Source: Firmicutes bacterium CAG:145 (GTDB lineage: Bacteria > Bacillota > Clostridia > Peptostreptococcales > Anaerovoracaceae). From it: a DNA stretch of 64,000 nucleotides. Below the pieces are notes generated by a model that was not told the DNA's origin, ran no database searches, and saw only the letters and a program-made list of their open reading frames with translations. Below are positions 51,663 to 61,430 of the stretch, in pieces. A program made the translations under genes and the position numbers. The stretch spans positions 1-64,000 of the forward strand of contig FR882593.1 in NCBI GenBank assembly GCA_000435715.1, read 5' to 3'. The stretch's first letter is position 1. The number at the start of each line of letters is the position of its first letter.

Positions 51663-52478
51663 ATGTTATTTGACTCACATGCTCATATAAACAACGATAC
51701 CTATACAAGAGAAGACAGAGAAGCCTTGATAAGAGATATCGAGGCTTCTGATTTATCTTATGTGATGGATATAGGCTTCGATTTGAAAAGTTCAAGACTG
51801 GCCGCAGAACATGCGCGGACATACCCATGGTGCTATGCTGCGGCAGGGGTTCATCCTCATGACGCCGATACTATGACGGAAGAGGTGTTATCTGAGATCA
51901 GGACTCTTGCAGGCGAAGAAAAGGTAAAAGCTATAGGAGAGATCGGCCTTGATTTTCACTATGACCGCAGCGAAAGAGATGCGCAGGAATATTGGTTTCG
52001 GAGACAGATACGGCTTGCCAATGAAATGAGGATACCCATAGTCATACATTCGCGGGACGCCGATAAGAAGACTATGGACATACTGAAAGAGGAGGGAGCA
52101 TTTTCTGAAGAAAGATGCGGATGGTTCCCTGCCAGAGGAGGAGCGGGGGATGCCAGAGTGCTCCTCCACTGCTTCAGCGGCAGCAGAGAGCTGGGAAGAG
52201 AATATGTGAAATTAGGGGCTACTCTGTCCATCGCAGGGCCTATAACTTATAAGAATAATCGCAAGACGGTGGAGATGGCAGAAGATATCCCTATAGAATA
52301 CCTTCTGGTGGAAACGGATTCGCCTTATCTCACTCCGGTACCTTTCAGGGGACGTCCCAACAAATCGCCTTATGTTGAGCACACGGTCAGAAGGCTTGCT
52401 CTGATAAAAGGAGTGACATACGAGGAAGCGGCAAGACGCACCATGGAAAATGCCAAAGTGTTTTTTGACATTAAGTAG
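51663..52478 (+). CDS. tatD: TatD family metal-dependent DNase
   Basis: TatD-type 3'-5' exonuclease. The 271-residue protein has metal-site motifs DSHAHINND, GEIGLDFHYDRS, IHSRDADKKT, LHCFSGS and VETDSPYLTP with PFRGRPNKS. Its spacing to metG (18 bp) and order metG-tatD are common in Bacillota. A small insertion, FSEERCGWFPARGGAGDAR, precedes LLHCFSG. Confidence 0.93.
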   Translation: MLFDSHAHINNDTYTREDREALIRDIEASDLSYVMDIGFDLKSSRLAAEHARTYPWCYAAAGVHPHDADTMTEEVLSEIRTLAGEEKVKAIGEIGLDFHYDRSERDAQEYWFRRQIRLANEMRIPIVIHSRDADKKTMDILKEEGAFSEERCGWFPARGGAGDARVLLHCFSGSRELGREYVKLGATLSIAGPITYKNNRKTVEMAEDIPIEYLLVETDSPYLTPVPFRGRPNKSPYVEHTVRRLALIKGVTYEEAARRTMENAKVFFDIK

Positions 52479-52512
52479 TTTCTGCGCCGTGTTTCGACAT
52501 ATTGCGTCAGTG

Positions 52513-52527
52513 CGTATGTGATAAAAT
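52513..52527 (+). promoter_or_regulatory. Extended -10 promoter of the SpoIIE-like gene
   Basis: TATGTGATAAAAT at about 52515-52527 is identical to the -10 region of the ftsH promoter at 54712-54724. The -35 region is weak. Its position puts the transcript start at or near the A of ATG 52535, so the mRNA may lack a leader. Confidence 0.45.
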
Positions 52528-52534
52528 CGTTCTC

Positions 52535-53212
52535 ATGGAAAGCAGAAACAACGACAGAATAGAAAAAATAAGCAAGGGCAGATTCATGATCTCCGCCGCC
52601 GCAGCAAGCGGCGATGCCGCAGTATGCTGCGAACTGCCGGGAGGAAGCATAGCTTTCATACTGTCTGACGGAATGGGAAAAGGCGACAGGGCAGCAGAGG
52701 AGAGCCGTATCGTCATAACCAGGCTCAGAAAAATGCTCAAAGACGGGGCGAAAGCGGCGGCGGCCATCAAGACTTTGAACCGCTATATGATAGAGAAGAA
52801 CGGCAGAGAGGAAAACTTCGCTACAGTAGATCTCACGATAATAGACAAGACTACGGGGAAAGCTAAGTTTTATAAGATGGGGGCTGCCACTTCATTCATA
52901 GTCAGAGGCGGCCAGGTGCGCAGAATACAGCAGCCTGCTCTGCCCATAGGCATAATACCCAAAGTCAAGCTCTCGCACGTGTCGGTAGCTTTGAGACCGG
53001 GAGATATAGTAGTGATGGTTTCAGACGGCATAACCGAGGCAGACAGAGAAGATCTTTCGGCCCTGTGGCTTACGGAGTTTCTCCGGGAGGTCTGCGCCAG
53101 GGATGATATTGGACCTAAGATATTGGCCGCAGAGATAGCGGCTCTGGCGCGCGGCAAATACGGTCTCAGAGAAAGAGACGACTTGACAGCGGTGGTGGCG
53201 GTGATAGAATAA
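52535..53212 (+). CDS. SpoIIE-type PP2C phosphatase, domain only
   Basis: The 225-residue protein is a PP2C-like serine phosphatase of the SpoIIE/RsbU type: SAAAASGDAAVCCE, ILSDGMGKGDRAAEES, YKMGAATSFIVR, PGDIVVMVSDGITEA and RERDDLTAVVAVIE supply the metal-binding aspartates. SpoIIE of spore formers is about 800 residues with membrane spans; here only the phosphatase remains. Its place directly before tilS and ftsH is the usual place of spoIIE, so it is probably a reduced positional orthologue. No ribosome binding site is visible at ATG 52535; TTG 52502 is an alternative start. Confidence 0.8.
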   Translation: MESRNNDRIEKISKGRFMISAAAASGDAAVCCELPGGSIAFILSDGMGKGDRAAEESRIVITRLRKMLKDGAKAAAAIKTLNRYMIEKNGREENFATVDLTIIDKTTGKAKFYKMGAATSFIVRGGQVRRIQQPALPIGIIPKVKLSHVSVALRPGDIVVMVSDGITEADREDLSALWLTEFLREVCARDDIGPKILAAEIAALARGKYGLRERDDLTAVVAVIE

Positions 53213-53266
53213 GCATCAAATCAGATGAAGCAGTTTAAGACTATTTATTACGAAAATCAATAGCAG

Positions 53267-54709
53267 ATGAAGAAAAAGATAATACAGACTATAGACAGAA
53301 AGAGGATGTTAAAAAAAGGTATGCACATTATAATCGGCCTTTCCGGAGGTCCGGATTCGGTGTGCCTTTTTGATGTGCTCACTCAAATGGCCGGCGATAT
53401 GGATTGGAATATATGCGCCGTGCATGTCAATCACGGACTCAGGCCTGTGGCAGCAGACGATGATCAAAGATATGTGGAAGAGCTCTGCGCAAGAAAAAAT
53501 ATACCGTGTCACGTATATAAAGCAGATTGTTCCGCCATAGCCAGAGAGCTTGGCATGACGTCAGAAGAGGCCGGCAGAAAAGTCAGATATGACGCTTTCT
53601 CAGATACGGCGGAGAAAATCTGCGCCGGGGGTGTGGCGAGAGAAGATATAGCCATAGCGCTTGCCCACAACGCCAACGATCAGGCAGAGACCATCCTTTT
53701 CAGGATAATGCGGGGCACGGGAACAGACGGGCTGTATGGAATTCCATATGTACGCTGTGATGAAAACGGATTTAAAATAGTCAGGCCTATACTGGATATC
53801 AGCAGAGAAGAGATCGAAAGATACTGCTGCCAAAGAAACCTTTCTCCCAGGACAGATCATACTAACGCTCAGAATATTTATACGAGAAATAAGATCAGAA
53901 ATATGCTTATACCGTATATTAAGGAGAATTTTAACGAAAATATAATAGAAACCCTGAACAGATTAGGCAAAGTAGCTGCAGAAGACAGAGACTATCTTCG
54001 AGGAGAAGCACAGAGAGCCTATGATGAAGCTCTATGCGAGAAGCCTTCAGCAGATCCGAGCCGCATATATGAGAATAAAGTGACGCTTGAGATCAAACCT
54101 TTGCTTAAGCTTCACAGAGCTGTCAGAATGAGAGTATATACTATTGCGCTGGGAAAAGTAGGCATGACGAAGAATATGACTTATGCTCAGGCAGAAGGAA
54201 TAGACAGTATTCTCAGATCAAAAAGCCCATCGGCAATGTACGATCTTTCTGACGATACCGGCGTTTCAAGAGAATATGACAAACTTTCATTCTTTAGAGG
54301 CTCCGCGTTTTCAGGTGAGAATTGGGAAACGGAATGGGCGCTGAGTTCGATGTCGGAGAAAGAATTCGACTTTTTCAGACAGAATTGCGGCGGCCGTATC
54401 TACGGGGCTTTTAGAGGCGTATCCATAGATCAGCTGACTGTAAGAACGAGAAGAAAGGGAGACTGGATATCCGTAGGCGGCGGATCTAAAAAGATCAAGG
54501 ATTTCTTCATCGATGAGAAAGTCCCTAAGATGTACAGGGACGATATGCTTCTTTTGGCCAGAGGAAGCGAGATCCTTTGGGTACTCCCTTCTGAGCATTT
54601 TGAGAGAAAATCTCTGACTTTCAGAGGCAGGTTTTCTGATAAATACAGAGCTTCTGAAACGACATTTGAAAACCGCGCAGATACCATAATTGTCCTTGAA
54701 AAATTGTGA
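53267..54709 (+). CDS. tilS: tRNA(Ile)-lysidine synthase
   Basis: TilS modifies C34 of tRNA(Ile2) to lysidine. The 480-residue product has the PP-loop GLSGGPDSVCL (SGGxDS at 26-31), CAVHVNHGLRP, HNANDQAETILFRIMRGTGTDGL and RNKIRNMLIPYI, then the C-terminal TilS domains. ATG 53267 is chosen; no strong ribosome binding site is visible. The hpt gene often found between tilS and ftsH in Bacillota is absent. Confidence 0.94.
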   Translation: MKKKIIQTIDRKRMLKKGMHIIIGLSGGPDSVCLFDVLTQMAGDMDWNICAVHVNHGLRPVAADDDQRYVEELCARKNIPCHVYKADCSAIARELGMTSEEAGRKVRYDAFSDTAEKICAGGVAREDIAIALAHNANDQAETILFRIMRGTGTDGLYGIPYVRCDENGFKIVRPILDISREEIERYCCQRNLSPRTDHTNAQNIYTRNKIRNMLIPYIKENFNENIIETLNRLGKVAAEDRDYLRGEAQRAYDEALCEKPSADPSRIYENKVTLEIKPLLKLHRAVRMRVYTIALGKVGMTKNMTYAQAEGIDSILRSKSPSAMYDLSDDTGVSREYDKLSFFRGSAFSGENWETEWALSSMSEKEFDFFRQNCGGRIYGAFRGVSIDQLTVRTRRKGDWISVGGGSKKIKDFFIDEKVPKMYRDDMLLLARGSEILWVLPSEHFERKSLTFRGRFSDKYRASETTFENRADTIIVLEKL

Positions 54710-54724
54710 TATATGTGATAAAAT
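54696..54724 (+). promoter_or_regulatory. Sigma-A promoter of ftsH
   Basis: TTGAAA (54696-54701), 17-base spacer, TAAAAT (54719-54724), overlapping the end of tilS, about 48 bases before the GTG start. Confidence 0.8.
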
Positions 54725-54771
54725 ACATCAATATATTTGTAGAATAAAACAAAGTTATAAGGGGGAAAATC

Positions 54772-56901
54772 GTGAAGCGATTTACAAAGAACATAATCGT
54801 ATATGTAGTTCTCTTTGCAATCGTGCTTGGGGTAGCAAGCGTATATAAGGGAATGGACGGCGATAAAGTAGAAGTCAAAAAAGTGACTTTATCCACGTTT
54901 GTCCAATATCTCGAAGATGAAAAGATAAAAGAGATAAACGTTACAGATACTAAACTTACAGGAAAACTGAGCGATACCGAAGTGGTTTACACTTATGTAA
55001 ATTCTCTGGTAGAGTTGACGCTGATAAATGAACAGTATTTATTCCCTCAGATGCAGGAGGGAAACCTTAAATACGAAAGCGACGCGCCTAATAACGCCGG
55101 GTCGGTTATATTGAGTATTCTGCCGACGCTGTTTGCCGCAGGCGCAATCATCTTCCTGATCTATTTCATGATGAATCAGGGCGGCAACGGAAAGGCATTT
55201 CAGTTTGCCAAGTCCAGAGCCAAAATGGTCAAGGGAAATGAAAAGAAAGTTACTTTTGCTGACGTAGCAGGTCTGGATGAAGAAAAACAGGAACTGGAAG
55301 AAGTCGTAGACTTCCTCAAATATCCGAGAAAATATAAAGACCTTGGGGCCAGAATACCGAAGGGTATTTTGCTTGTAGGCCCTCCGGGAACAGGTAAGAC
55401 TTATGTTTCAAAAGCCGCTGCCGGCGAAGCAGGCGTTCCGTTCTTTACGATAAGTGGTTCTGATTTCGTCGAGATGTTTGTCGGAGTCGGAGCTTCCAGG
55501 GTGAGAGACCTGTTCGATCAGGCGAAGAAAAACTCGCCTTGCATAGTGTTTATCGATGAGATTGACGCAGTTGGCCGTAAGAGAGGAGCCGGTATCGGAG
55601 GAGGCCACGATGAGCGTGAGCAGACTCTCAATCAGCTTTTGGTGGAGATGGACGGATTCGCAGAGAATTCGGGTATCATAATACTGGCGGCGACCAACAG
55701 ACCCGACATCCTGGATCCGGCGCTTTTGAGGCCGGGACGTTTTGACAGACAGATAGTCATCGGAGTTCCGGACATAAAAGGACGTGAGGAGATCTTCAAG
55801 ATTCACAGCAAGAACAAGCCTCTTGCCGACGACGTGACTCCTGCGGTACTGGCCAGGAGAACTCCGGGATTTACTCCGGCGGATATAGAGAATCTGCTCA
55901 ATGAGGCCGCGCTGATAACAGCCAGAAGAAACGGACGTTTCATAAGGATGGAGGAGATAGAAGAGGCTATCACCAAAGTTATCGCAGGACCTGAAAAGAA
56001 GAGCAGAGTAATAAGCCCTAAAGAAAGAAAACTCACGGCATACCACGAGGCCGGCCACGCTGTGGTAGCAAGATGTATTCCGGAGAGCGATCCTGTTCAT
56101 CAGGTGACTATAATACCGAGGGGAAGAGCCGGAGGCTTTACGATGACCCTTCCTAAAGAAGACAGAAGCTATGAGACCAGAAGCAGCATGAAAAACGCCA
56201 TAGTCCACCTGCTGGGAGGACGAGTGGCAGAGGCTCTGACGCTGGACGACATAAGCACCGGCGCCAGCAACGATATAATGCGGGCGACAGAAGTGGCGCG
56301 GGATATGGTCACTAAATACGGCTTCAGTGAAAAGCTGGGAACTGTCAATTACAGCAGTTCAGAAGAAGTATTCCTCGGAAACGATTTCACCACTCACAAG
56401 AATTATTCTGACGAGGTGGCTCGAGAGATAGACGAGGAGATAAAGGATATCATCGCAGAAGCTTATGCGCAGGCCGAGAAACTTCTCACAGAAAACATGG
56501 ATGTTCTGAAGAGAGTTGCAGAAGCTCTGCTGCTGGTGGAGACTATCGACGGTCAGCAGTTCGAAGACCTTTTCACCGGCAAGTACAGCGCTCAGCAGCT
56601 GGCTGAAAACGTCAAGGTCTCAGAAGAGGCCAAGAAGGTCAGGGATAAAGAAGAGGCCGAAGAAAACGAGAGACTGCGCAGAGAAGAAGAAGAGCGTCTC
56701 AAAGCCGAACTGGAAAAATACGATACGGATTATATGGATAGCGATGATGATCCCGATCCTCAGGCTGACGAAACGGATGACTCAGAAGACGGCAGTGCCG
56801 GCACAGAAGATGAAGCCGGAGAATCCGATGAAGCAGCAGATGAGACTGAGGAGAGAGCATCAGCTGACGAGGAAGTGAAAAAAGATGAAAGTAACATTTA
56901 G
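54772..56901 (+). CDS. ftsH: ATP-dependent zinc metalloprotease FtsH
   Basis: Membrane-anchored AAA+ protease for quality control. The 709-residue product has a first membrane span near 7-22, a second near 116-137, Walker A GPPGTGKT (203-210), Walker [10 protein letters not shown], the second region of homology [19 protein letters not shown] and the zinc site HEAGH (425-429). The start is GTG 54772 behind GGGGGAAAAT. Unusual is a long, very acidic C-terminal tail of about 60 residues (for example [20 protein letters not shown]). The gene overlaps the next by 17 bases. Confidence 0.95.
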   Translation: MKRFTKNIIVYVVLFAIVLGVASVYKGMDGDKVEVKKVTLSTFVQYLEDEKIKEINVTDTKLTGKLSDTEVVYTYVNSLVELTLINEQYLFPQMQEGNLKYESDAPNNAGSVILSILPTLFAAGAIIFLIYFMMNQGGNGKAFQFAKSRAKMVKGNEKKVTFADVAGLDEEKQELEEVVDFLKYPRKYKDLGARIPKGILLVGPPGTGKTYVSKAAAGEAGVPFFTISGSDFVEMFVGVGASRVRDLFDQAKKNSPCIVFIDEIDAVGRKRGAGIGGGHDEREQTLNQLLVEMDGFAENSGIIILAATNRPDILDPALLRPGRFDRQIVIGVPDIKGREEIFKIHSKNKPLADDVTPAVLARRTPGFTPADIENLLNEAALITARRNGRFIRMEEIEEAITKVIAGPEKKSRVISPKERKLTAYHEAGHAVVARCIPESDPVHQVTIIPRGRAGGFTMTLPKEDRSYETRSSMKNAIVHLLGGRVAEALTLDDISTGASNDIMRATEVARDMVTKYGFSEKLGTVNYSSSEEVFLGNDFTTHKNYSDEVAREIDEEIKDIIAEAYAQAEKLLTENMDVLKRVAEALLLVETIDGQQFEDLFTGKYSAQQLAENVKVSEEAKKVRDKEEAEENERLRREEEERLKAELEKYDTDYMDSDDDPDPQADETDDSEDGSAGTEDEAGESDEAADETEERASADEEVKKDESNI

Positions 56902-58465
56902 AGACTGTCTTCAGCTAAAAGCGCTGAGCCGGGGAGTTGTAGTCGCCGGCGAAAAGAATCTGGACAACAGGATAAAGAATATTTCAGTCCTTGATGCCGG
57001 CAGCGCTGAAGAGGCAGTTCTATATAATGCGAGACCGGAAGAACTCATTCTGACTACCTTTTCAGGAATGAGAAACGACGCCTCCGCCCAGATAGATACT
57101 ATACGCGAACTGTCTAAGGCAGGGGTGTCGGGCATGGTGATCCTTCAGCGCGAGAATGCGGCCGATCATCACTATTACAAGGAGGTCATCAGAACCGCGG
57201 AGGAAGCCGGCCTGCCTCTGGTTATACTGGCGGAAGGAACGGGAACGGGCTACTCTCAGATCATTTCTCAGGTCATGGAGAAAGTGCTGTACAGCAGCAA
57301 TTTTAAGAACAGCCTGATAAATAATACGATCTTTCACCTGCTGAATTTTGAAAAGCACAGCAGCTTTCAGCAGGCTCTGAGAGAAGCTGCTGTCAGCAAT
57401 GAGTTTCAGGTGGTTTTGCTCAGCGAGGATTTCAATCCTGTCTTTGCGGTGGAGACCAGACATAAGATAGCCATAGACGCAGCTATAAGAAGAGGAAGAG
57501 AGTTTGCTCTTAATTTCAGCCATGTGTACAGCCTCATCGACATAGACGGAGTTCTTACTTACTGGGGAAAGATAGAAAACGACGGAGAAAAATATTATCT
57601 CCTCATAGTAGATAACGAGGATAATTATTCGGCGGGAGAGATAACTAAACTGGCCGAGATCATAGAACTGGCTATGGGCATGTGGAAATTTACTCCCGAA
57701 AGAGACGCCAAGGCGGAGTTTGTAAAGGCTCTGATAAGAGGCAACAGAAGTCTGGCCTACTCTCTGAGAGAAGAGGCTGGCTGCAAGCCGCCGGATCTCA
57801 TTTCCGTCTTTTACGCCAGAGGCGTCGACAATATCAGATATGAGAGCATAATCGATTCTTACGAGGAAAGAGGCCTGCTGAAGGTTATCAGGCTCAACGA
57901 GGACGGCGAGATCTACGGCGTAATATTTAAAGGCGATTGCCTCTCATCAGGCGAGGAAGCCGGTGAAAAGTCCATATGTATCAGGATGTTCGACGAGATG
58001 AAAGAGGATAAGTCCTCCAGGATATTTCATGTGACGGGAGTGGACGCAGTGGAAGGCGCCGGAGACGGTTTTCACATAATAAATGAGACTTGGTCCTTTG
58101 TAGAATATATATTCCCTTATAAGAGGGTATTTACTAAGTATGAACTGGCGCTGGTAAGCAACTGCATGAACATTCAGATGCAGGGCGGCTATCTCAAGAA
58201 GAATTATACGGATCTCTTGGGACCTTTCCGCAAAGACGGCGACAATAAATCCAAACAATTGCTGGAGACACTTGAGACTTTTGTTCTGGACGCCGGAATG
58301 AACAGCGGCAAGACTGCCGAGTTCATGGGAATACACACCAACACTGTTCAATACAGATTAAAAAAGATAAACGAAGTGCTTGGAGCGGAGATAACCGGGA
58401 ACAGGGTTATACCGGGGCTGACCATAGCTCTTGCTCTTCAGAGGATAGAGGCCGCGTCTAAATAG
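56885..58465 (+). CDS. PucR family transcriptional regulator
   Basis: The 526-residue protein has an N-terminal PucR domain ([19 protein letters not shown], then [12 protein letters not shown]), a central GGDEF-like CdaR region, and a C-terminal HTH_30 helix-turn-helix with [24 protein letters not shown]. Such regulators usually sense purines, amino acids or sugar acids. It begins inside the last codons of ftsH and is probably translated from the same mRNA, an uncommon arrangement. Target genes unknown. Confidence 0.88.
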   Translation: MKVTFRDCLQLKALSRGVVVAGEKNLDNRIKNISVLDAGSAEEAVLYNARPEELILTTFSGMRNDASAQIDTIRELSKAGVSGMVILQRENAADHHYYKEVIRTAEEAGLPLVILAEGTGTGYSQIISQVMEKVLYSSNFKNSLINNTIFHLLNFEKHSSFQQALREAAVSNEFQVVLLSEDFNPVFAVETRHKIAIDAAIRRGREFALNFSHVYSLIDIDGVLTYWGKIENDGEKYYLLIVDNEDNYSAGEITKLAEIIELAMGMWKFTPERDAKAEFVKALIRGNRSLAYSLREEAGCKPPDLISVFYARGVDNIRYESIIDSYEERGLLKVIRLNEDGEIYGVIFKGDCLSSGEEAGEKSICIRMFDEMKEDKSSRIFHVTGVDAVEGAGDGFHIINETWSFVEYIFPYKRVFTKYELALVSNCMNIQMQGGYLKKNYTDLLGPFRKDGDNKSKQLLETLETFVLDAGMNSGKTAEFMGIHTNTVQYRLKKINEVLGAEITGNRVIPGLTIALALQRIEAASK

Positions 58466-58510
58466 ACCGAGGTCTTGACAAAACTAATCATAAAAATGAA
58501 GGGGAGGACC

Positions 58511-59470
58511 ATGAGAGAATTGCGAATAGGCAGCTTGACACTGGATAATCCCTTTTTTCTTGCGCCTCTTGCAGGCATAACAGACGCGCCTATGAGGAGA
58601 CTGTGCAGGGAACAGGGAGCTTCGCTGGTTTTCAGCGAGATGGTAAGCGGCAAAGGATTGTGGTACAAAGATAAGAATACGGCCAGGCTTCTTGAGACTT
58701 ATGAAGAGGAGAGACCGGTGGCCTTTCAGATCTTCGGCCATGAGCCGCAGATCATGGCATTTACGGCAAGGGAATTGACTAAACTTCCCTGTGCGGCCAT
58801 AGATATAAATATGGGATGTCCCGTACCTAAAATAGTAAAAAACGGGGAAGGTTCGGCATTGCTTAAAGATCCGGATCTCGTATATGACATCGTTTCGGCC
58901 GTGGTTAAAAATACGGATAAGCCCGTGACGGTGAAGATAAGAATAGGCTGGGACAAGGATACTATAAATGCTGTGGAGACGGCTCACGCCATATCTGCCG
59001 CCGGAGCTTCAGCCATAACGGTTCACGGCAGAACCAGAGAGCAGTATTACAGCGGAAAAGCCGACTGGTCAGTTATCGCAGCTGTAAAAAGAGCGGTGGA
59101 TATACCGGTGGTGGGTAACGGAGATGTGACCTGCGGAGAGGCTGCCATGGATATGATGGAACAGACCGGCTGCGATTTCATCATGATAGGCAGGGCAGCA
59201 CTGGGAAACCCCTGGATTTTCAGGGAAGTGACGGCTGCCTGGAAGGGAGAAGAGATACCCTCTCCGCCTACGGCAGAAGAAAAGAAAGCTATGATGATCC
59301 GCCATCTTGACGATTTAGCGTCTTTCAAGGGAGAATACGCTGCGGTGAGAGAAATGCGAAAACATGTGGGCTGGTACATAAAGGGCCTTGCCGGAGCCGC
59401 CTCTTTCAGAGGAAAGGTCAATCAGATAACCGATATAGATGAGCTGAGAAATGCCATAAAAAATATATAG
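58511..59470 (+). CDS. dusB: tRNA-dihydrouridine synthase
   Basis: FMN-dependent reductase of specific uridines in tRNA. The 319-residue protein has FLAPLAGITDAPMRRLCR, FSEMVSGKGL, INMGCPVPKIVKNGEGSALL with the catalytic cysteine, ITVHGRTREQYYSGKADW and MIGRAALGNPWIF. ATG 58511 follows AGGGGAGGACC; the frame opens earlier at 58475. In many Bacillota dusB lies near ftsH, as here. Confidence 0.94.
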   Translation: MRELRIGSLTLDNPFFLAPLAGITDAPMRRLCREQGASLVFSEMVSGKGLWYKDKNTARLLETYEEERPVAFQIFGHEPQIMAFTARELTKLPCAAIDINMGCPVPKIVKNGEGSALLKDPDLVYDIVSAVVKNTDKPVTVKIRIGWDKDTINAVETAHAISAAGASAITVHGRTREQYYSGKADWSVIAAVKRAVDIPVVGNGDVTCGEAAMDMMEQTGCDFIMIGRAALGNPWIFREVTAAWKGEEIPSPPTAEEKKAMMIRHLDDLASFKGEYAAVREMRKHVGWYIKGLAGAASFRGKVNQITDIDELRNAIKNI

Positions 59471-59484
59471 GAGGAATATTCATC

Positions 59485-60699
59485 ATGAAGTATAACTTTG
59501 ACGAGATTATTGAAAGAAGACATACTAACGCTCTTAATACCGACGGATTCCGAGGCTATATCTTTCATGCGGGTCCTGAAAAGGTGTTTCCTTTTAAGGA
59601 CGAAGAATTTATACGCATGTGGGTGGCGGATATGGAATTTGCAACTCCGCCGGAGATATGTCAGGCCATGAAAGATCGTATAGATAAGAGGATATTCGGA
59701 TACAGCGGAGTATATAACTCGGAGTATTACGATATATTTTCAAAGTGGTGCAAAGATATGTACGATTTTGAATTTCCGCAGGAACAGCTGAAATTTTCGG
59801 CAGGTATAATCCCTGCCCTCTACCAGTTTGTAGAGGACTTTTGCCTTCCTGATAAGAAGATGCTGACGCTGGCTCCCGCATACGGATATTTTCTCCACGC
59901 GGCTGAATATAACGGAATAGAACTGGTAACTTCAAATTTAAAGAATGATAATGGTTATTTCACCATAGATTTTGATGATCTGGAAGCTAAGGCTAAAGAC
60001 CCGGACGTCGCCATGTTGATGTGGTGCAATCCTCACAACCCTACGGGCAGAGTCTGGACTGAAGATGAGCTTAAAAGAGTGGCTGAAATAGTCAAAAAGT
60101 ACGATCTGTGGATCGTATCCGACGAGATCCACTGCGACCTTTTGAGACAGGGAAATCGCCACACCCCTATGGCTAAGATCATGCCTGATTATAAAAAGCT
60201 CATAACTTGTATGTCAGCCAGCAAGACTTTCAATATGGCGGGACTCATGCATTCAAATATCATAATCAGAGACGCTGATTACAGAGAGCATTTTTCGGCC
60301 AGAGATAAGCTCATAGGATCTATAAACCCTGTTTCTCTGGAGGCTCACAAGGCGGCCTATCAGAAGGGAGGAGAGTGGCTCTGCCAGCTCAAAGAGTATC
60401 TGGACGGCAATTTTGCGTTTATGAAGGAGTATTTCTCCCAAAATGCCAAGGCAGTAGGCTGCTACATACCGGAAGCGACTTACCTCGCATGGGTGGATAT
60501 GAACAAGGCTCTGCCTGAAGTTGAGGATCTCTGCGACTTTTTTGCCAATGAAGCAGGAGTTCTTCTGGAAGGCGGAGACGGTCTGTTTGTAGGAAATGCC
60601 AAAGGATTTGTACGCCTTAATCTGGCTATGCCAAGATCTATACTGGCCGAAGGTTTCAAGAGGATGGCCGAGGCCATTAAAAGGCAAAACGCTAAGTAG
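59485..60699 (+). CDS. patB: PatB/MalY-type cystathionine beta-lyase or aminotransferase
   Basis: A fold-type I PLP enzyme of 404 residues. It shows MWVADMEFATPPEI, FGYSGVYNSEYYD, LMWCNPHNPTGRVW, VSDEIHCDLLRQG and SASKTFNMAGL with the PLP lysine; the end has VRLNLAMPRSILAEGF. Most relatives cleave cystathionine or cysteine C-S bonds, releasing sulfide, thiols, pyruvate and ammonia. ATG 59485 follows TAGGAGGAATATTCATC. Followed by a hairpin-rich intergenic region. Confidence 0.9.
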   Translation: MKYNFDEIIERRHTNALNTDGFRGYIFHAGPEKVFPFKDEEFIRMWVADMEFATPPEICQAMKDRIDKRIFGYSGVYNSEYYDIFSKWCKDMYDFEFPQEQLKFSAGIIPALYQFVEDFCLPDKKMLTLAPAYGYFLHAAEYNGIELVTSNLKNDNGYFTIDFDDLEAKAKDPDVAMLMWCNPHNPTGRVWTEDELKRVAEIVKKYDLWIVSDEIHCDLLRQGNRHTPMAKIMPDYKKLITCMSASKTFNMAGLMHSNIIIRDADYREHFSARDKLIGSINPVSLEAHKAAYQKGGEWLCQLKEYLDGNFAFMKEYFSQNAKAVGCYIPEATYLAWVDMNKALPEVEDLCDFFANEAGVLLEGGDGLFVGNAKGFVRLNLAMPRSILAEGFKRMAEAIKRQNAK

Positions 60700-61430
60700 A
60701 CCGGCTAAGCCGGCGTGCAGACGATATAGGCGCGTGCTGTATTTTTTGGCCGCCATGCCATATTCTACAACATTCCGCTGTGAAACATAGCATAATCGGG
60801 CCGCCGAGGCGGCTCATGCTGTAACTGTTGATTTTTCGTCCGGATTCTACAACCGTTTTCCCATAACTGGTTGTAGAATCCGCCTTTTTTTGTGCCAAAT
60901 ACATCATCGGAGGGTTTTGAACCGCCGAAGTGGCTTTCCAGCACATCTCTTGTTGTATTTTTTATACTTCACCTCTCGTTTATACAGCGGGCCCTGCCTC
61001 GAGAGGTGTCAATCGCTGAGACACGAAAAGATGAGCCAAAACTTCCTCAAACGCTCTATAATTTAAGAAGACCGAGACATGACAAAAAAATTCTCGGGAA
61101 AGAGCTAAAAAAAGACTATGTACCAGGAATAACAAGTCACTTGTAAGGTTTCCATCAGTGTGAATTCTCTGTATCGATACTCATTGCGTCACAAGAGGAA
61201 CACTGTCAACCAAGCTTGCGCATACCGCCGGTTTGAGCGGCAGTCTTGATTTACCAAGGTTTTCTGCTGTTTCATAGATTACAAATAGGTGCTTTTAGAC
61301 TGGGGGTATCAATAAAATATGATTTGGCCAGACATATTAACTAGGATATCGCTGCCGAATTCTTGCACGCAAGGGATATGAGGTCACGAAAATGTAGATT
61401 ATATCTACTCGGCTTGAGTCCATGCAATCC
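60700..61430. other. 731-bp intergenic region with several hairpins, no gene
   Basis: This stretch holds a GCCGCC/GGCGGC hairpin inside AGCAT/ATGCT near 60788-60820, a strong terminator at 60841-60891, and a 9-bp inverted repeat CACCTCTCG/CGAGAGGTG (60970-60978 with 61000-61008). The decamer ATTCTACAAC occurs at 60762-60771 and again as part of the terminator stem. An open frame at 60892-61146 has no ribosome binding site or family likeness. From 61147 to 61430 I see nothing. Confidence 0.6.
60841..60891 (+). terminator. Strong terminator downstream of patB
   Basis: CGGATTCTACAACC (60841-60854) and GGTTGTAGAATCCG (60869-60882) form a perfect 14-bp stem followed by seven T at 60885-60891. Confidence 0.85.

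Noticed and set aside
60892..61146. Possible 84-residue protein or tRNA fragment after patB
   Set aside because: No ribosome binding site and no family; GGTTTTGAACCG looks like a tRNA T-arm on one strand, but no acceptor, D or anticodon arm fits around it.
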